A stretch of 64,000 bases of DNA from positions 1-64,000 of the forward strand of contig NHNW01000027.1 in assembly GCA_002786025.1 (NCBI GenBank), in the 5' to 3' direction. The first letter of the stretch is position 1. Each line of letters opens with the position of its first letter. The position numbers and the translations under genes were made by a program. The notes below the pieces were generated by a model. The model had not been told where the DNA came from. It saw only the letters and a program-made list of their open reading frames with translations, and ran no database searches. Origin of the DNA: Zasmidium citrigriseum (Eukaryota > Ascomycota > Dothideomycetes > Mycosphaerellales > Mycosphaerellaceae). Positions 51,327 through 61,242 of this stretch are shown piece after piece.

Positions 51327-53122
51327 ATGGTCAACTCTTCGATGTACGGCATCCTATTGCATGGATCACAGACCACATACTGACTATATGCAGAGGCAGC
51401 AACTTCCACAGGAGAAGCGGCGATGATCAAAGGCGCGGCATCTTCAGCAAACTACCACCTCTTTCAATACCCAACGGTATCCGCCGCCTCACCTCGAGCA
51501 GTCCGAAAGATGGAGACAAGAAATCCTCACCATCCCTCAAATCAAGCACTTCCAGCGCGATAATCAGCATTGGGTCGGTGCTAGCTCTGGTGCCCACGAA
51601 GCGATCATCAGCAGACAGCTCCCAACCGAAGTCATCTGTTGCTACGGCCAGTACACAAACGCCATCTTCGTCTCTACCTCTATCCGCCTTCAGCCTACCT
51701 CCGAGCAACCGAAGCAGTGCAGATACGCAAATCACCTCACCAGGCAGTGGAAAGCGCGACAACATCGACTTCATTATGCGACCTGGCGTTCTGCCCGACC
51801 CATCTCCTCACAAAACATACTTCCCCCTGGTACATACAAAGCCAGACGGCCAGGCAGATGTCAAATGGGAAGAGCGTCGCTACAGTAGTATCAACAGACG
51901 ACAGGGAAGCGAAGGCGGACCAGTTCTCATGCATATGGGCAGTCCATCGGATGCCTCACCTTCGCCCAGAATATTTGATGCGACACTGAATCGCATCTCA
52001 GTTGCTGAGAGCTTACAAGATGCGGAGATCGCGATGAAACATTTGGAGCAGTTGAAACTCATTGGCGGGCCCAAGGATAAATCGACGTCGGATGGTCCTA
52101 AAGTTACAGTCAAGCCGCAGGATACTTCGATCAATTGGGATCCTGGCAACCCTGGTCACGATACATGGAACGAGTCTGGTAGAGATGAGAAGGTGAATGA
52201 TACATTTTGATCAAGTATATGCATGAAGCTAATGACGGGATAGTGGCAACAACGAAGCCAGCTCTTCTCAAATCTATCAGCATTCAACATGCGCAGTGCA
52301 CAGAAGCGCAAGACTCCAACGCCAAAACTAGATATTGGTCCGGTTGGTGAAGCGGTCGATCCGACCAACGATCCTCTGACGCTTCGAGACGTTGGCGGAT
52401 TGGCAGAGAAGGACCACTCCAGCGCTACGGGAACGCCTCTGCTCAGACAGGAAGCAAATTTGACATGCAAGACACCTCTCAACAGCCCTGTATCCCCATC
52501 GGACCGAGGTCTCGAGAGTTATCAGCTGCCAAGGGTCAAGGTGTCGTTTCCGAAGGAGAGCACGCCGCGGAATACCGTGGCTTTGCCCTGCTCTGAGACC
52601 ACGAACGAGAAAGAAGAAAGCCAAAAACAGCAACGACAAAGCCTCTTCGATATCTCCGATGACGAAGACATTGACAGCGAAGACGATGATGGCGAACACG
52701 AGGACGAAGATGAAGACGAAGAAGACTGCCTCTCCTCCCTGCCCGACGACCCCGACAACGAAATCTCCCACTCCATCAAATCCCGCACAGCCAAAGACTC
52801 CACTCGCGCCTCCCTCCTCCATCGCTCCAGCAGCCTTCGTCCCGTCCGCAGCCGCGGCGTATCCATAGGTCTGGAAGACTGCTCCCAAGACCCTATGGTC
52901 CTTGCAGCGGGTTTTGAGAAGAAGCTTAGGGGGAGTAAACGACTGACGATGAGCAGCGGTGCTGATGGTGGCAATCGAAGGGAGTGTTATGTTTATCGGT
53001 CGAGTGAGATGGAGGGGAGGGAGACTTCTTGGGAGATTTGTCCGGGACGGGAGGCGCTTGGGGTTGAGAGGGCGAGGAGTCAGAGGGCTGGGGGTGGGAG
53101 GAATCGGGGGGAGACTGTGTAG
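51327..53122 (+). CDS. Unknown acidic, Ser/Pro-rich protein
   Basis: Three exons fit together: 51327-51343 (MVNSSI), a 50-nt intron with a CTGAC branch site, 51394-52192, a 51-nt intron (GTGAAT...GATAG with a GCTAATGA branch), and 52244-53122, giving 564 aa. The frame opens in a predicted exon whose acceptor phase matches exactly. The sequence is mostly disordered, rich in Ser and Pro (SSSPKDGDKKSSPSLKSSTS), with one long acidic block (DDEDIDSEDDDGEHEDEDED) and a conserved-looking C-terminal RRECYVYRSSEMEGRETSWE segment. No domain is recognised. It could be a nuclear or signalling scaffold; no function is assigned. Confidence 0.65.
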
Positions 53123-54477
53123 ATTTGGGGAGGGAGATTTTGGATGTTGAGTGGGTAGGTAGGAGAGTATGATGATGTTGTATCTTTCATCCCTCCTTGG
53201 GAGTTCATCTACGATATAAGATGCCATGGCATGCTCGGCTGGCCGCACGCGCTTTGGGATCACCGCTTTGCCATCCACCGTCCGACGGCCATATTACACT
53301 TGAACGCGGCGAATGAATCCAATCCATCAATCCATTGCTGCATCCCCGCCGCAGCGAACCGAATGCAGTTGCCAGCATCATTTTCGGTGGCCTGGAAAGT
53401 CGCTTTGTGACTGAGATCAATGGTGTGATGCAGCCACTGATGAGAGACAGCTCTCGAAAAGACGAGATGTACCCAAAGAGCGCAATTACACCTCTGGCCC
53501 GGCTGTTCCCCTGACAAGTAGTCAAATACTGCAGCAGCCCGGAGGCAACGGTCGAGCATGGCTCCTGACAGAGTATTTCTCCGCCCTCTCCGGGACGTAT
53601 CCCGCGCACCTGGTACTGACTCCGAAACGGTTGCAAGCGATCCCTCCGTGCCCATGCCGGCAGTCGGACCGTTGCACGGCACACCTCCAGGCGAAGCCAC
53701 CTGCCATTGTGACAAATATGAACATGCCCTATACAGGCGACGGGGGACCGTCGGACCGGCAAAAGGAGGAAAACAGCACCTCCCGTTCGTCACTTGCATG
53801 GAAAGCTTCCAATTCGTCACTTTCGAGATGGGACACTTGAGGCGTCCTCCGCTGTCAATGCAAGCACCCATGCGAGGGCGGCCTCATTCCGCAGGGGGCG
53901 CTGCCCGGTAAATTAGACGAGGTACCGACCGATCGTTTCTGGAACAGGCAGGTCGCAGCCTTGCAGGATTCGGACTGCATGAAGGCAAACACTTCTAGAC
54001 GGCACCGAGCACTAGCCGGCACCGAAGCGGGCGAGGATGATGACTTGTCTTCGAAGCCCCTGCGTCTGAATATTATCCAGAAAAGAACTCGACTGCGGCG
54101 ATCAGAGAGTTTTTGGCATTCGATTTTCCGCATCTCGCGCCTGCATTTGGGTGCGCGACGCCTCGCTCTCGGGGCTCACTTTCGCCTGTCATGCTTCAGC
54201 CCGAGAAGTGGCTTCAAGCGATGCTATACGACGGGAGTGACAAACCTGTCGCTTGCCTCGCTTATGTGCAAGTCAAGAGCTCGATGTCATGGCTGCTTTG
54301 GGCGCACTTGTCACTTCGCCTGAGGCTTTCCGTCTTTTTGCCCCTGGACTTGCCACCATCCTGAGCTTGTATATCTATCAGATGGATCCATGTCTTCTTG
54401 ACCGGTCTATCGCCTCCTTCGAATTTGAGTATGGGTGAAATACGCTACCACAGCCTGACTGTGCCCCACTTTACGCA
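53123..54477. other. Intergenic 1.35 kb, no supported gene
   Basis: Overlapping frames up to about 200 codons occur on the minus strand (53205-53871) and about 120 on the plus strand (53961-54364). Codon composition is uneven and no family motif appears in any of them. It probably contains the promoter of the HET gene. Confidence 0.45.
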
Positions 54478-56358
54478 ATGCGGCTGATCAATGTTCACAC
54501 CCTGGAGCTCCGGCAGTTCCAGCCTGCGGACTTGCCACTATATGCAATCGTTTCACATCGCTGGGGACCAGATGAACTTCGATATGAGGATTATTTCAAT
54601 CCGACAAACCGCCATGGTGCAGGTTACGAGAAAGTCAGGAGCGCCTGCCACGCAGTAGAATCATACTACTGGACATTCGAGCGGAAGACCTCTAGGGGCC
54701 GGATTCGCTCGCACACATCAGAAATGATAGACTGGGTCTGGATCGATACCTGCTGCATCGACAAACGCAACTTCACAGAATATACGGAAGCGATCAATTC
54801 CATGTGGGAGTGGTACAAGCGAGCGGCCTTCTGTCTCGTTTACTTGACAGATACGCAGTTCTTCGACGATCGAAATCGCACGCTGGCCGGTCTTCGTCGC
54901 AGCGAATGGTTTGAACGAGGCTGGACGTTACAAGAGCTATTGGCACCTCGCAGCTTGTTCTTCTACTCGTCAGACTGGCAGTACATCGGCTCGAGCGGCG
55001 AGGCAGATCTCATGAATAGTGTTGCACGAGCTTCAACCATTCCTCGTAGATACTTGGGCAACCGGACCATCAGGCTGACAGATCTCTCCATTGCGAAGCG
55101 CATGAGCTGGGCATCAGCAAGAAAGACAACCGTTCCGGAGGATATGGCCTACTGCTTGCTGGGCATATTCGACGTCAACATGTATCTGATGTACGGAGAA
55201 GGACCTGACAGGGCATTTCGGCGTCTACAAGAGACGATTCTGTACCGATACGACGATGAATCGATCTTTGCGTTCACTCCTGCCACTGGAGAAGATGGCG
55301 CTCTTGCTACGAGTCCCCGAGATTTTGCTACCTGCGGAGATGTCATCAGATGCAGAAGGCAGGAGAGGCCGGCATACTTCCTGACCAACCGTGGCTTGCA
55401 ATTCCATTCACCTGCCATCAACATGACTGGTGATTACAGCACTGGTACACCTCGCCACCGGTATGCCATTGAGTTGAATTGCGCCCGATCTCCCCGTGGC
55501 AACGATAGACCCACTCTTTGCACTTTCGGGCTGAGGAAGAAAGGAAGCAGGTTCGTTCGAGACACTGAAGTCGAAGATAGGCTCAATTCGACCTCCCAGG
55601 CCCGCGTCGAAGAGAAGCTGAACAGAGGGATCTGGAGATGGAGCAGGACGAGAAGGTTCGACATCCATGCCTCCAAGTCTGGCCGGTCTAGACATAAGCG
55701 AGAGCTCGCAGAGGAGCCTAGAGGAGTGTCGGATATCTTTTCCAAGGCTCGCGACTGGCTGGCGGCGCACTGCCCGTTCAAGAGGTTCATCTTTCGTTCG
55801 AGCCCGAGTCGCTCCGCGCAAGATCTCGACTCGCATCACGAGAAGCGAAGTCGCTATATTGATCCTTCAGGCAAACGACACCGGTCAGCTCGACCTGACC
55901 AGAGGGCTGCCCCGCGCACAGAGGGGCAAAGTGCACGCCATCGGCATGAACGCCAGTCGAACCGTACACCCTCTTCTAAGATCCCCCATGAATCAGGCCG
56001 TCGCTCTCGCTCGAAAGTGCGCAGGCCACCACCTGGTCGTCATCGCCCTCGGACCAGAACGAGGGATCTCAGTGTTGGCAGTCCTGGTGACTCAAGCTGG
56101 CCGCTCAGGCCTCAGTGGACCGAGAACCACGGCAGTCATAGCCACCGAGCGTCCACAGCATCCAACCCTCCAAGACAAGACAGTCATCGATATCGCCATT
56201 CAGACGGCCGTCACCGAGGCGCTCGCTCATTGCGTCGCTCCAGCAAACCACCTCGGCGTTCGGATTCTGGATATGCCTCAAACCACTCCAGAGCATATGG
56301 CGGATTGTATAGAGCTGAACCTGGTGACGATTCGGGCTCTGACTCCCTGTTCTCATGA
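54478..56358 (+). CDS. HET-domain (heterokaryon incompatibility-like) protein
   Basis: The intronless frame encodes 626 aa. The first 240 residues carry the three HET blocks: LPLYAIVSHRWGPDELRYED, VWIDTCCIDKRNFTEYTEAI with NSMWEWYKRAAFCLVYLTD, and FERGWTLQELLAPRSLFFYS. They end in the KTTVPEDMAYCLLGIFDVNM and GEGPDRAFRRLQ segment usual for the family. Residues from about 370 form a very basic Arg/Ser/His-rich tail (RRSRSKVRRPPPGRHRPRTR) without a recognised domain such as NACHT or ankyrin. HET proteins trigger cell death on non-self fusion. The gene follows a 1.35 kb gene-poor stretch. Confidence 0.92.
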   Translation: MRLINVHTLELRQFQPADLPLYAIVSHRWGPDELRYEDYFNPTNRHGAGYEKVRSACHAVESYYWTFERKTSRGRIRSHTSEMIDWVWIDTCCIDKRNFTEYTEAINSMWEWYKRAAFCLVYLTDTQFFDDRNRTLAGLRRSEWFERGWTLQELLAPRSLFFYSSDWQYIGSSGEADLMNSVARASTIPRRYLGNRTIRLTDLSIAKRMSWASARKTTVPEDMAYCLLGIFDVNMYLMYGEGPDRAFRRLQETILYRYDDESIFAFTPATGEDGALATSPRDFATCGDVIRCRRQERPAYFLTNRGLQFHSPAINMTGDYSTGTPRHRYAIELNCARSPRGNDRPTLCTFGLRKKGSRFVRDTEVEDRLNSTSQARVEEKLNRGIWRWSRTRRFDIHASKSGRSRHKRELAEEPRGVSDIFSKARDWLAAHCPFKRFIFRSSPSRSAQDLDSHHEKRSRYIDPSGKRHRSARPDQRAAPRTEGQSARHRHERQSNRTPSSKIPHESGRRSRSKVRRPPPGRHRPRTRTRDLSVGSPGDSSWPLRPQWTENHGSHSHRASTASNPPRQDSHRYRHSDGRHRGARSLRRSSKPPRRSDSGYASNHSRAYGGLYRAEPGDDSGSDSLFS

Positions 56359-56859
56359 TGTGTGTCCGCTTCAAAAGTATGGACTGCAAAGGTGACCACT
56401 ATTACATCCGTTCTCCGAGAAAGCAACGGTAACCAGGCTACCGAGCAAGGCGATGATAGTCTGCAACTTTAGCATTTTGTGGGGGAAATCTTCCTCATAT
56501 TGTTGCATCAGATACAGCTAATCATGCAGAAAGTAGCCTAATACGCTTGCTCTTCCTCTAGGACTGCGACACTCTCGACATCCGGGCTCTCACTTCGCCC
56601 CGCCAAAGACCAAGCGAAACGGAAGCGATGCACTTTACGGCAGAACAAAGCCAGAATTCCCGTAGTCAAGACGACCAGCTACCGCCTTTGGAATGGGATC
56701 GTCATTGTCTCCTGCCCTAAGATCCTGCGAAGTGATCGTGCGGATTCGGCCGGCTTGAAGCTTTTCGATACGCACAACATGTGCTGTTCCGTGGCTTGCC
56801 CTGAACGAGGATTGTCTTGCGAGCCAACCACCATAACAGGATGCTTTGAAGAATAATAG
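56359..56859. other. Intergenic, no gene seen
   Basis: The 501 bp upstream of the NmrA gene contain no motif-bearing frame. Confidence 0.45.
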
Positions 56860-57939
56860 ATGAAACCTTTCCCTACAGACCTCCCTCTACCAATGCTCCA
56901 ATCTCTTTCATCCGACCAAATGCCTGGGAGTTACTTGGTGACGGGAGCTACTGGTAACATCGGTAGATCTGTGGTTTTGACGCTGATACAACTCGGCCAC
57001 AAGGTCCATGCCTACACACGGAACACCTCTTCGACTATCGCTCAGCAGCTTGCCTCCAAGGGAGCTGTCCTCTTCCAAGGCGACTTTTCAACGCCGACGG
57101 CCTTGGCTTCCGCCTCTCGAGGTTGCAGCGGTATATTCGTCCTCACGATTCCCGGGCCAGACGCCGCCACCTACGCACAAAACGCCCTTACAGCGTTTCA
57201 ATCAGACTGTCTTCCAGATTCAGTCGTAGTCCTCGTCACCTCCATCTTCAACGACAACGTAAGCACAAAGCTCATACACAGCCCGAACTCTGGGCTACCC
57301 AGCAAGCCTGCCCATCCTTTCGTGCTTCGATACTGGTCGATGAACGATGCCGTCGAGAAAACCGTCAAAGAAAGCGGCATTTCTCACTGGACGATCCTTC
57401 GACCGGGAAACTTCATGTCCAACTACCATGACTTCAATATACGATACATCCATTGGCCAAAGTTGTCGACGGAGAAGAAGCTTGTAGCGGGTGTACGGCC
57501 AGACACTCTCTGGGAATTGAACGATCCGCACGACATTGGTGTCTTCGCAGCACACGCCTTGGCGGAGAAGGGCCAAGCGAGATGGGATCACAAATGCGTG
57601 ACCATCATCAGCGAGCTCTTGACGCTTGAACAACAAGCAGCAGTCATTAGTCGAGTCACTGGCATTGAAGTGACTGCGGAGTACCGAGACGAAGCTGAGA
57701 CAATCAAGTTGGCAGAAGAAGACTTCATGGCCTACTTTCATTTCTGGCAGCGGACGACAGGACCGAAAGTGACCATGGAACAGATGCGAAGTTATGGATT
57801 CGGATCGGGCACGTTTGAGGCGTACTTGACGAGGCATAAAGATGAGATGATTCGAGTCTTGAATGATACGAAGGAAGCCAAAGCTGGAGGTCAGAGCAGT
57901 GAGGAGTTGCTCGCTGCTGCTGGACAGCATGGAAGGTAA
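56860..57939 (+). CDS. NmrA-family NAD(P)-binding protein
   Basis: The 359-aa intronless frame has a Rossmann loop SYLVTGATGNIGRSVVLTLI. It is followed by YTRNTSSTIAQQLASKGAVL and FQGDF, the NmrA-like 'AQQL...GA' pattern, and by SHWTILRPGNFMSNYHDFNI, typical of NmrA/HSCARG proteins. An in-frame Met just before GSYLVTG (56920) would give a shorter and more usual N-terminus. It is expected to be a cytosolic NAD(P)-dependent reductase or redox-sensing regulator. It is one of six Rossmann-fold reductase-like genes in the window and not closely similar to the one at 58957. Confidence 0.85.
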   Translation: MKPFPTDLPLPMLQSLSSDQMPGSYLVTGATGNIGRSVVLTLIQLGHKVHAYTRNTSSTIAQQLASKGAVLFQGDFSTPTALASASRGCSGIFVLTIPGPDAATYAQNALTAFQSDCLPDSVVVLVTSIFNDNVSTKLIHSPNSGLPSKPAHPFVLRYWSMNDAVEKTVKESGISHWTILRPGNFMSNYHDFNIRYIHWPKLSTEKKLVAGVRPDTLWELNDPHDIGVFAAHALAEKGQARWDHKCVTIISELLTLEQQAAVISRVTGIEVTAEYRDEAETIKLAEEDFMAYFHFWQRTTGPKVTMEQMRSYGFGSGTFEAYLTRHKDEMIRVLNDTKEAKAGGQSSEELLAAAGQHGR

Positions 57940-58956
57940 TCATTAAATCAAGGTGGGCTTGACGATTGTCTCCGCTGGCATTACAACAGACCATGGCAAC
58001 AAGAGACGATTGCGGCTGCGATCGAGCGAAGAATGACGCTGAGAGAGACGGTCCATTTCTTCTCGTGCCCTATCTGAAATTCTGATATCAAAGCCCGTCC
58101 GGATTCGGATCCTCCTTCTTCCTTCCCAAGGATCTGTTGCTGACAAGATCTCCGCGGATTCGGCCGAACGAAAACCTGAGCCTTTCGTGAACCAGAATTT
58201 GAGGCCTGAGGCCGGAGATAGAGCAACGAACGATAGGCATCTGAAACAAACGACATCCGTTGTTGAGCGTTGGCAATACGGAAAGAACCAAGTTGAAAAG
58301 TGTACCCTTCATAGCAGTAGCTCAAGAGAGACGTTCATCAGTCGAACAAGGATCGTCGGAAAGTTGCCAGGATGCTTACAAAGAGGTGTACAACATAGAC
58401 AAGGGTATGTTGCGTGATGATCCGGGGTATACATCGTCCAAGACTCTTGGACTACCCAGAGCAGCGTTGTGGCTTTACAGTCATGAATGATCAATCATCA
58501 ACGTAGCTCGTCGGAGGAATGTGCTTCGGAAGTACTCTCCTGTATTCCGTTTGAACGTCAAAACCCTATAACAACCATATGCATCAACAAAATCGCCAAT
58601 AGTTCCAAGGAACTTCTCCCGGTAGCGATGCTCTGTTCCTGGTCCGCCGAGATGACGGCTCTCACTCCGGACATAGTGACAGGGTAGTCAGCAAGCGGAA
58701 TTGTACGGGTGTGGCCAATCAGCTTCGACCAAAGGATTAGATATGTCCGTCCTGGATGTGAAATGCATGTTGACCAGACTGGGTTGGGCTTGTGCTATGA
58801 AACGATTGTTGATGTGATGGCCTTGATATAAAGATCAAGTTTTGTCCACTCGCTGTGAGACAGAACCCATACCAATCTACCAACATCCATCAACCAGCAC
58901 CGATCAACGATCAACGAAGAGATACCAAATCACAAATTGGAACTCATTACCTCACC
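57940..58956. other. Intergenic, promoter of the second NmrA-like gene
   Basis: No gene is seen in 1,017 bp. Confidence 0.45.
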
Positions 58957-59856
58957 ATGTCCGCATACACCAAAGTAGCCGTCGCCGGCGCCACAGGCAA
59001 CCTCGGCCCCAGCATTGTAAAGGCTCTCGTCGACGCCGGCTTCCAAGTCTTCGCCCTCTCCCGCAGCGGCAAGACAGAAGGTCTCCCTTCCAGCGTCAAG
59101 ACCGTCAAAGTCGATTACGGCTCCAACAGCTCCGTGGTCTCCGCACTCAAAGACAACGGCATCGAAGTCCTGGTCTCCAACCTCCCAGAACATAAGGCCC
59201 AAATCCCCTTAGTCGACGCCGCCATCGAAGCAGGCGTGAAGCGTTTCATTCCCTCAGAATTCGGCTCCGACGTTGGCGGTAACGCCAAGTGTGCGGAATT
59301 GCCGGTCTTCAAGAGTGGAAAGAAAGATGTCCAGGACTATCTCAAGAACAAGCAGGACCAGATCTCCTGGACGGCTGTCGTCAACGGAATCTTCTTCGAT
59401 TGGGGCCTCAAAGTCGGATTCATGATCAACAAGCAGCCTGGTGGTGTGACGCCCCTGTTCGACGACCCCAACTACAAATTCTCCACTACAACCCTCGCTT
59501 CCGTTGGCCAAGCCGTTGTCGGTGTTCTGCAGCATCCAGAAGAGACGAAGAACCGCAATGTGTATGTCCAGAGTACTGCCATATCCCAGAACGATATCCT
59601 CGAGATTGCCAAGAAGGTGAAGCCGGGTCAGGAGTTCAAGACGGAGAACGCCAGTACCGAAGATTTGTTGAAGCAGAGTTATGCCCTGCTGGAGAAGGGT
59701 GAGGATGTAATGACTGCGATGATCAACTTTATCAAGGTCAGCATATTCGACAAGGACTGTGGTAGCAACTGGGACGGAAAGAATGATAATAAGTTGCTGG
59801 GAGTGAAGGAGTTGAGCCAGAGCGAGATTGAGGAGATTGTGAGGCAGAACATCTGA
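58957..59856 (+). CDS. NmrA/isoflavone-reductase-like protein
   Basis: The start MSAYTKVAVAGATGNLGPSI is in good context (CACCATG) and gives 299 aa without introns. The pyridine-nucleotide loop GATGNLG is at residues 10-16. IPLVDAAIEAGVKRFIPSEF and GSDV follow, the fungal isoflavone-reductase-like signature, and then TAVVNGIFFDWGLKVGFMIN. It belongs to the same subfamily as the gene at 1025-2014, which carries an intron exactly within the matching RFIP/SEFG sequence, so the two differ in intron presence. An NADPH-dependent reductase of unknown substrate. The run of TACCAA/ATCAACC-like repeats just upstream is ordinary leader. Confidence 0.9.
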   Translation: MSAYTKVAVAGATGNLGPSIVKALVDAGFQVFALSRSGKTEGLPSSVKTVKVDYGSNSSVVSALKDNGIEVLVSNLPEHKAQIPLVDAAIEAGVKRFIPSEFGSDVGGNAKCAELPVFKSGKKDVQDYLKNKQDQISWTAVVNGIFFDWGLKVGFMINKQPGGVTPLFDDPNYKFSTTTLASVGQAVVGVLQHPEETKNRNVYVQSTAISQNDILEIAKKVKPGQEFKTENASTEDLLKQSYALLEKGEDVMTAMINFIKVSIFDKDCGSNWDGKNDNKLLGVKELSQSEIEEIVRQNI

Positions 59857-61242
59857 TCTCGCCGGTCATCCAGAGTGACTGCAGCAAAATGAAGCAATGG
59901 ATAGGTCCAAGAAGCTTCTCCATCAAGCACATCATGCAGGAGCATTACCGACCCAACACAATCATTCTTCGTTTCAGGCCCTATCTCTCTGCTGTTGTTC
60001 AGATTCGAGAGTACTGAGCTCGTATTCCGTGGCCCGGTAAGTAAAAATATGGCGGAGATCGATGAAGTGACCTGACAAGGCTGTTCTGACACAAGTCATA
60101 AGCTTTCAGGTCTTCATTCGGAGTCCTCACTCTCGGCATATCTTGAGTGCTCTCGGTACTCACGGCACTTTGAATCGCCGACGTACATGTCAGAGTGCCG
60201 TCCAGTGAGGATTATGTTGTTCGGCATGCCGGCACGGTGCCCAAGAGTGTGGCTTCTCGCAAGGATTGCTCCGGCTGTGATGGCAAATGCAGTTCGCTGT
60301 GGCCTGCCTACCACATGGAGAGTAAGCGCTTCTATACCGCTTTCATTGGGGCCAACAAAGGCAAAAGTTCTTCCTCGGTCTGTCCTCGCAACGGCTCCAC
60401 TGTTCATTGAATCCTTCAGCTTGGCGAGAAATGAGCAGAACGCCACTGACATGGCGAAACGTGGGATACACTCTTTCTCATCTTGTTCTCCGTTGCCAAA
60501 TATCAGTATGCGATGTCGGAAGAGTTGGAGAGCTGCTGAGAAAAACCCCTGTAGGCCAATCTGACATCCAGAACAAAAGATCTTCATTCCAGGTGTTCGT
60601 CCAAGTGTTCTTCAGCCATGCAAGCGTGGAGAAGCTTCCGATCAAGCCCGTGCCAAGTCAGGCGCCCCATCTTCACTCGTGGGAAAAGTAAGACTTCAAC
60701 GGCAGCAGGTGGGCGGCGCATGGCGATGGCGAGATGAAAATCTTATCTTATCAGATGTAACCTCGGGCGGATCTAAGCCAGTGAGTGAATGTAACGGGCT
60801 GGTCGTCGGCTCCAATTGGCGTAGTTCGTCCAGCGGTTGGGGAAGCTTCGGTCGGATGCATTGTTTTGAGTAAGAGCAGCGTTGATCGTTCATTCTTTGC
60901 AGAGGTCCCCGCGTGGGTTCTTCTCGTTCTCAGCGCCTGTCGCTTACAGCGCGAAGCCATAGACGAACAGCACCAAAGCGAAAACCGAAAACTCACGGCT
61001 GATCAGTGCTGATCGCCAGCCGCCGGCCATTCGGGTTGCACGCTACTCATGCCATGTGGGAGGGCGCCAACGACTACTCCCTGCGGCACAGCTAAGTCCC
61101 GAGCCAAGTACAAAGCGTTGGTTTGGCAAACTCTTCATCTTATCCATCTTATCTATATCTGATCATTCCCTTCTTTCTGACCTCTTCTCTAGACTCAAAC
61201 CTCTGTTCCGCCTACCTTTCGCGAGCACAGGGCAATCCAAAC
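59857..61242. other. Intergenic, siderophore transporter upstream region
   Basis: The 1,386 bp hold overlapping frames near 60114-60587 on both strands, without motifs. The right half contains GATA-type sites, listed separately. Confidence 0.45.
60748..60756 (-). promoter_or_regulatory. SreA-type iron-regulatory GATA site
   Basis: The minus strand reads ATCTGATAA, an exact match to the ATCWGATAA consensus of the fungal GATA repressor SreA. A second GATAA directly abuts it (60743-60747), and more TTATC/GATA cores occur near 61139-61170. It lies about 490 bases before a siderophore-transporter start codon, so iron-dependent repression of that gene is likely. Confidence 0.6.

Noticed and set aside
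53205..53871. Overlapping minus-strand frames of about 185-200 codons
   Set aside because: Several frames are open at once over the same bases, which points to GC-rich chance openness; no family pattern in any of them.
60114..60587. 157-codon minus-strand frame and 125-codon plus-strand frame upstream of the siderophore transporter
   Set aside because: Both strands are open over the same interval and neither shows motifs or splice structure.
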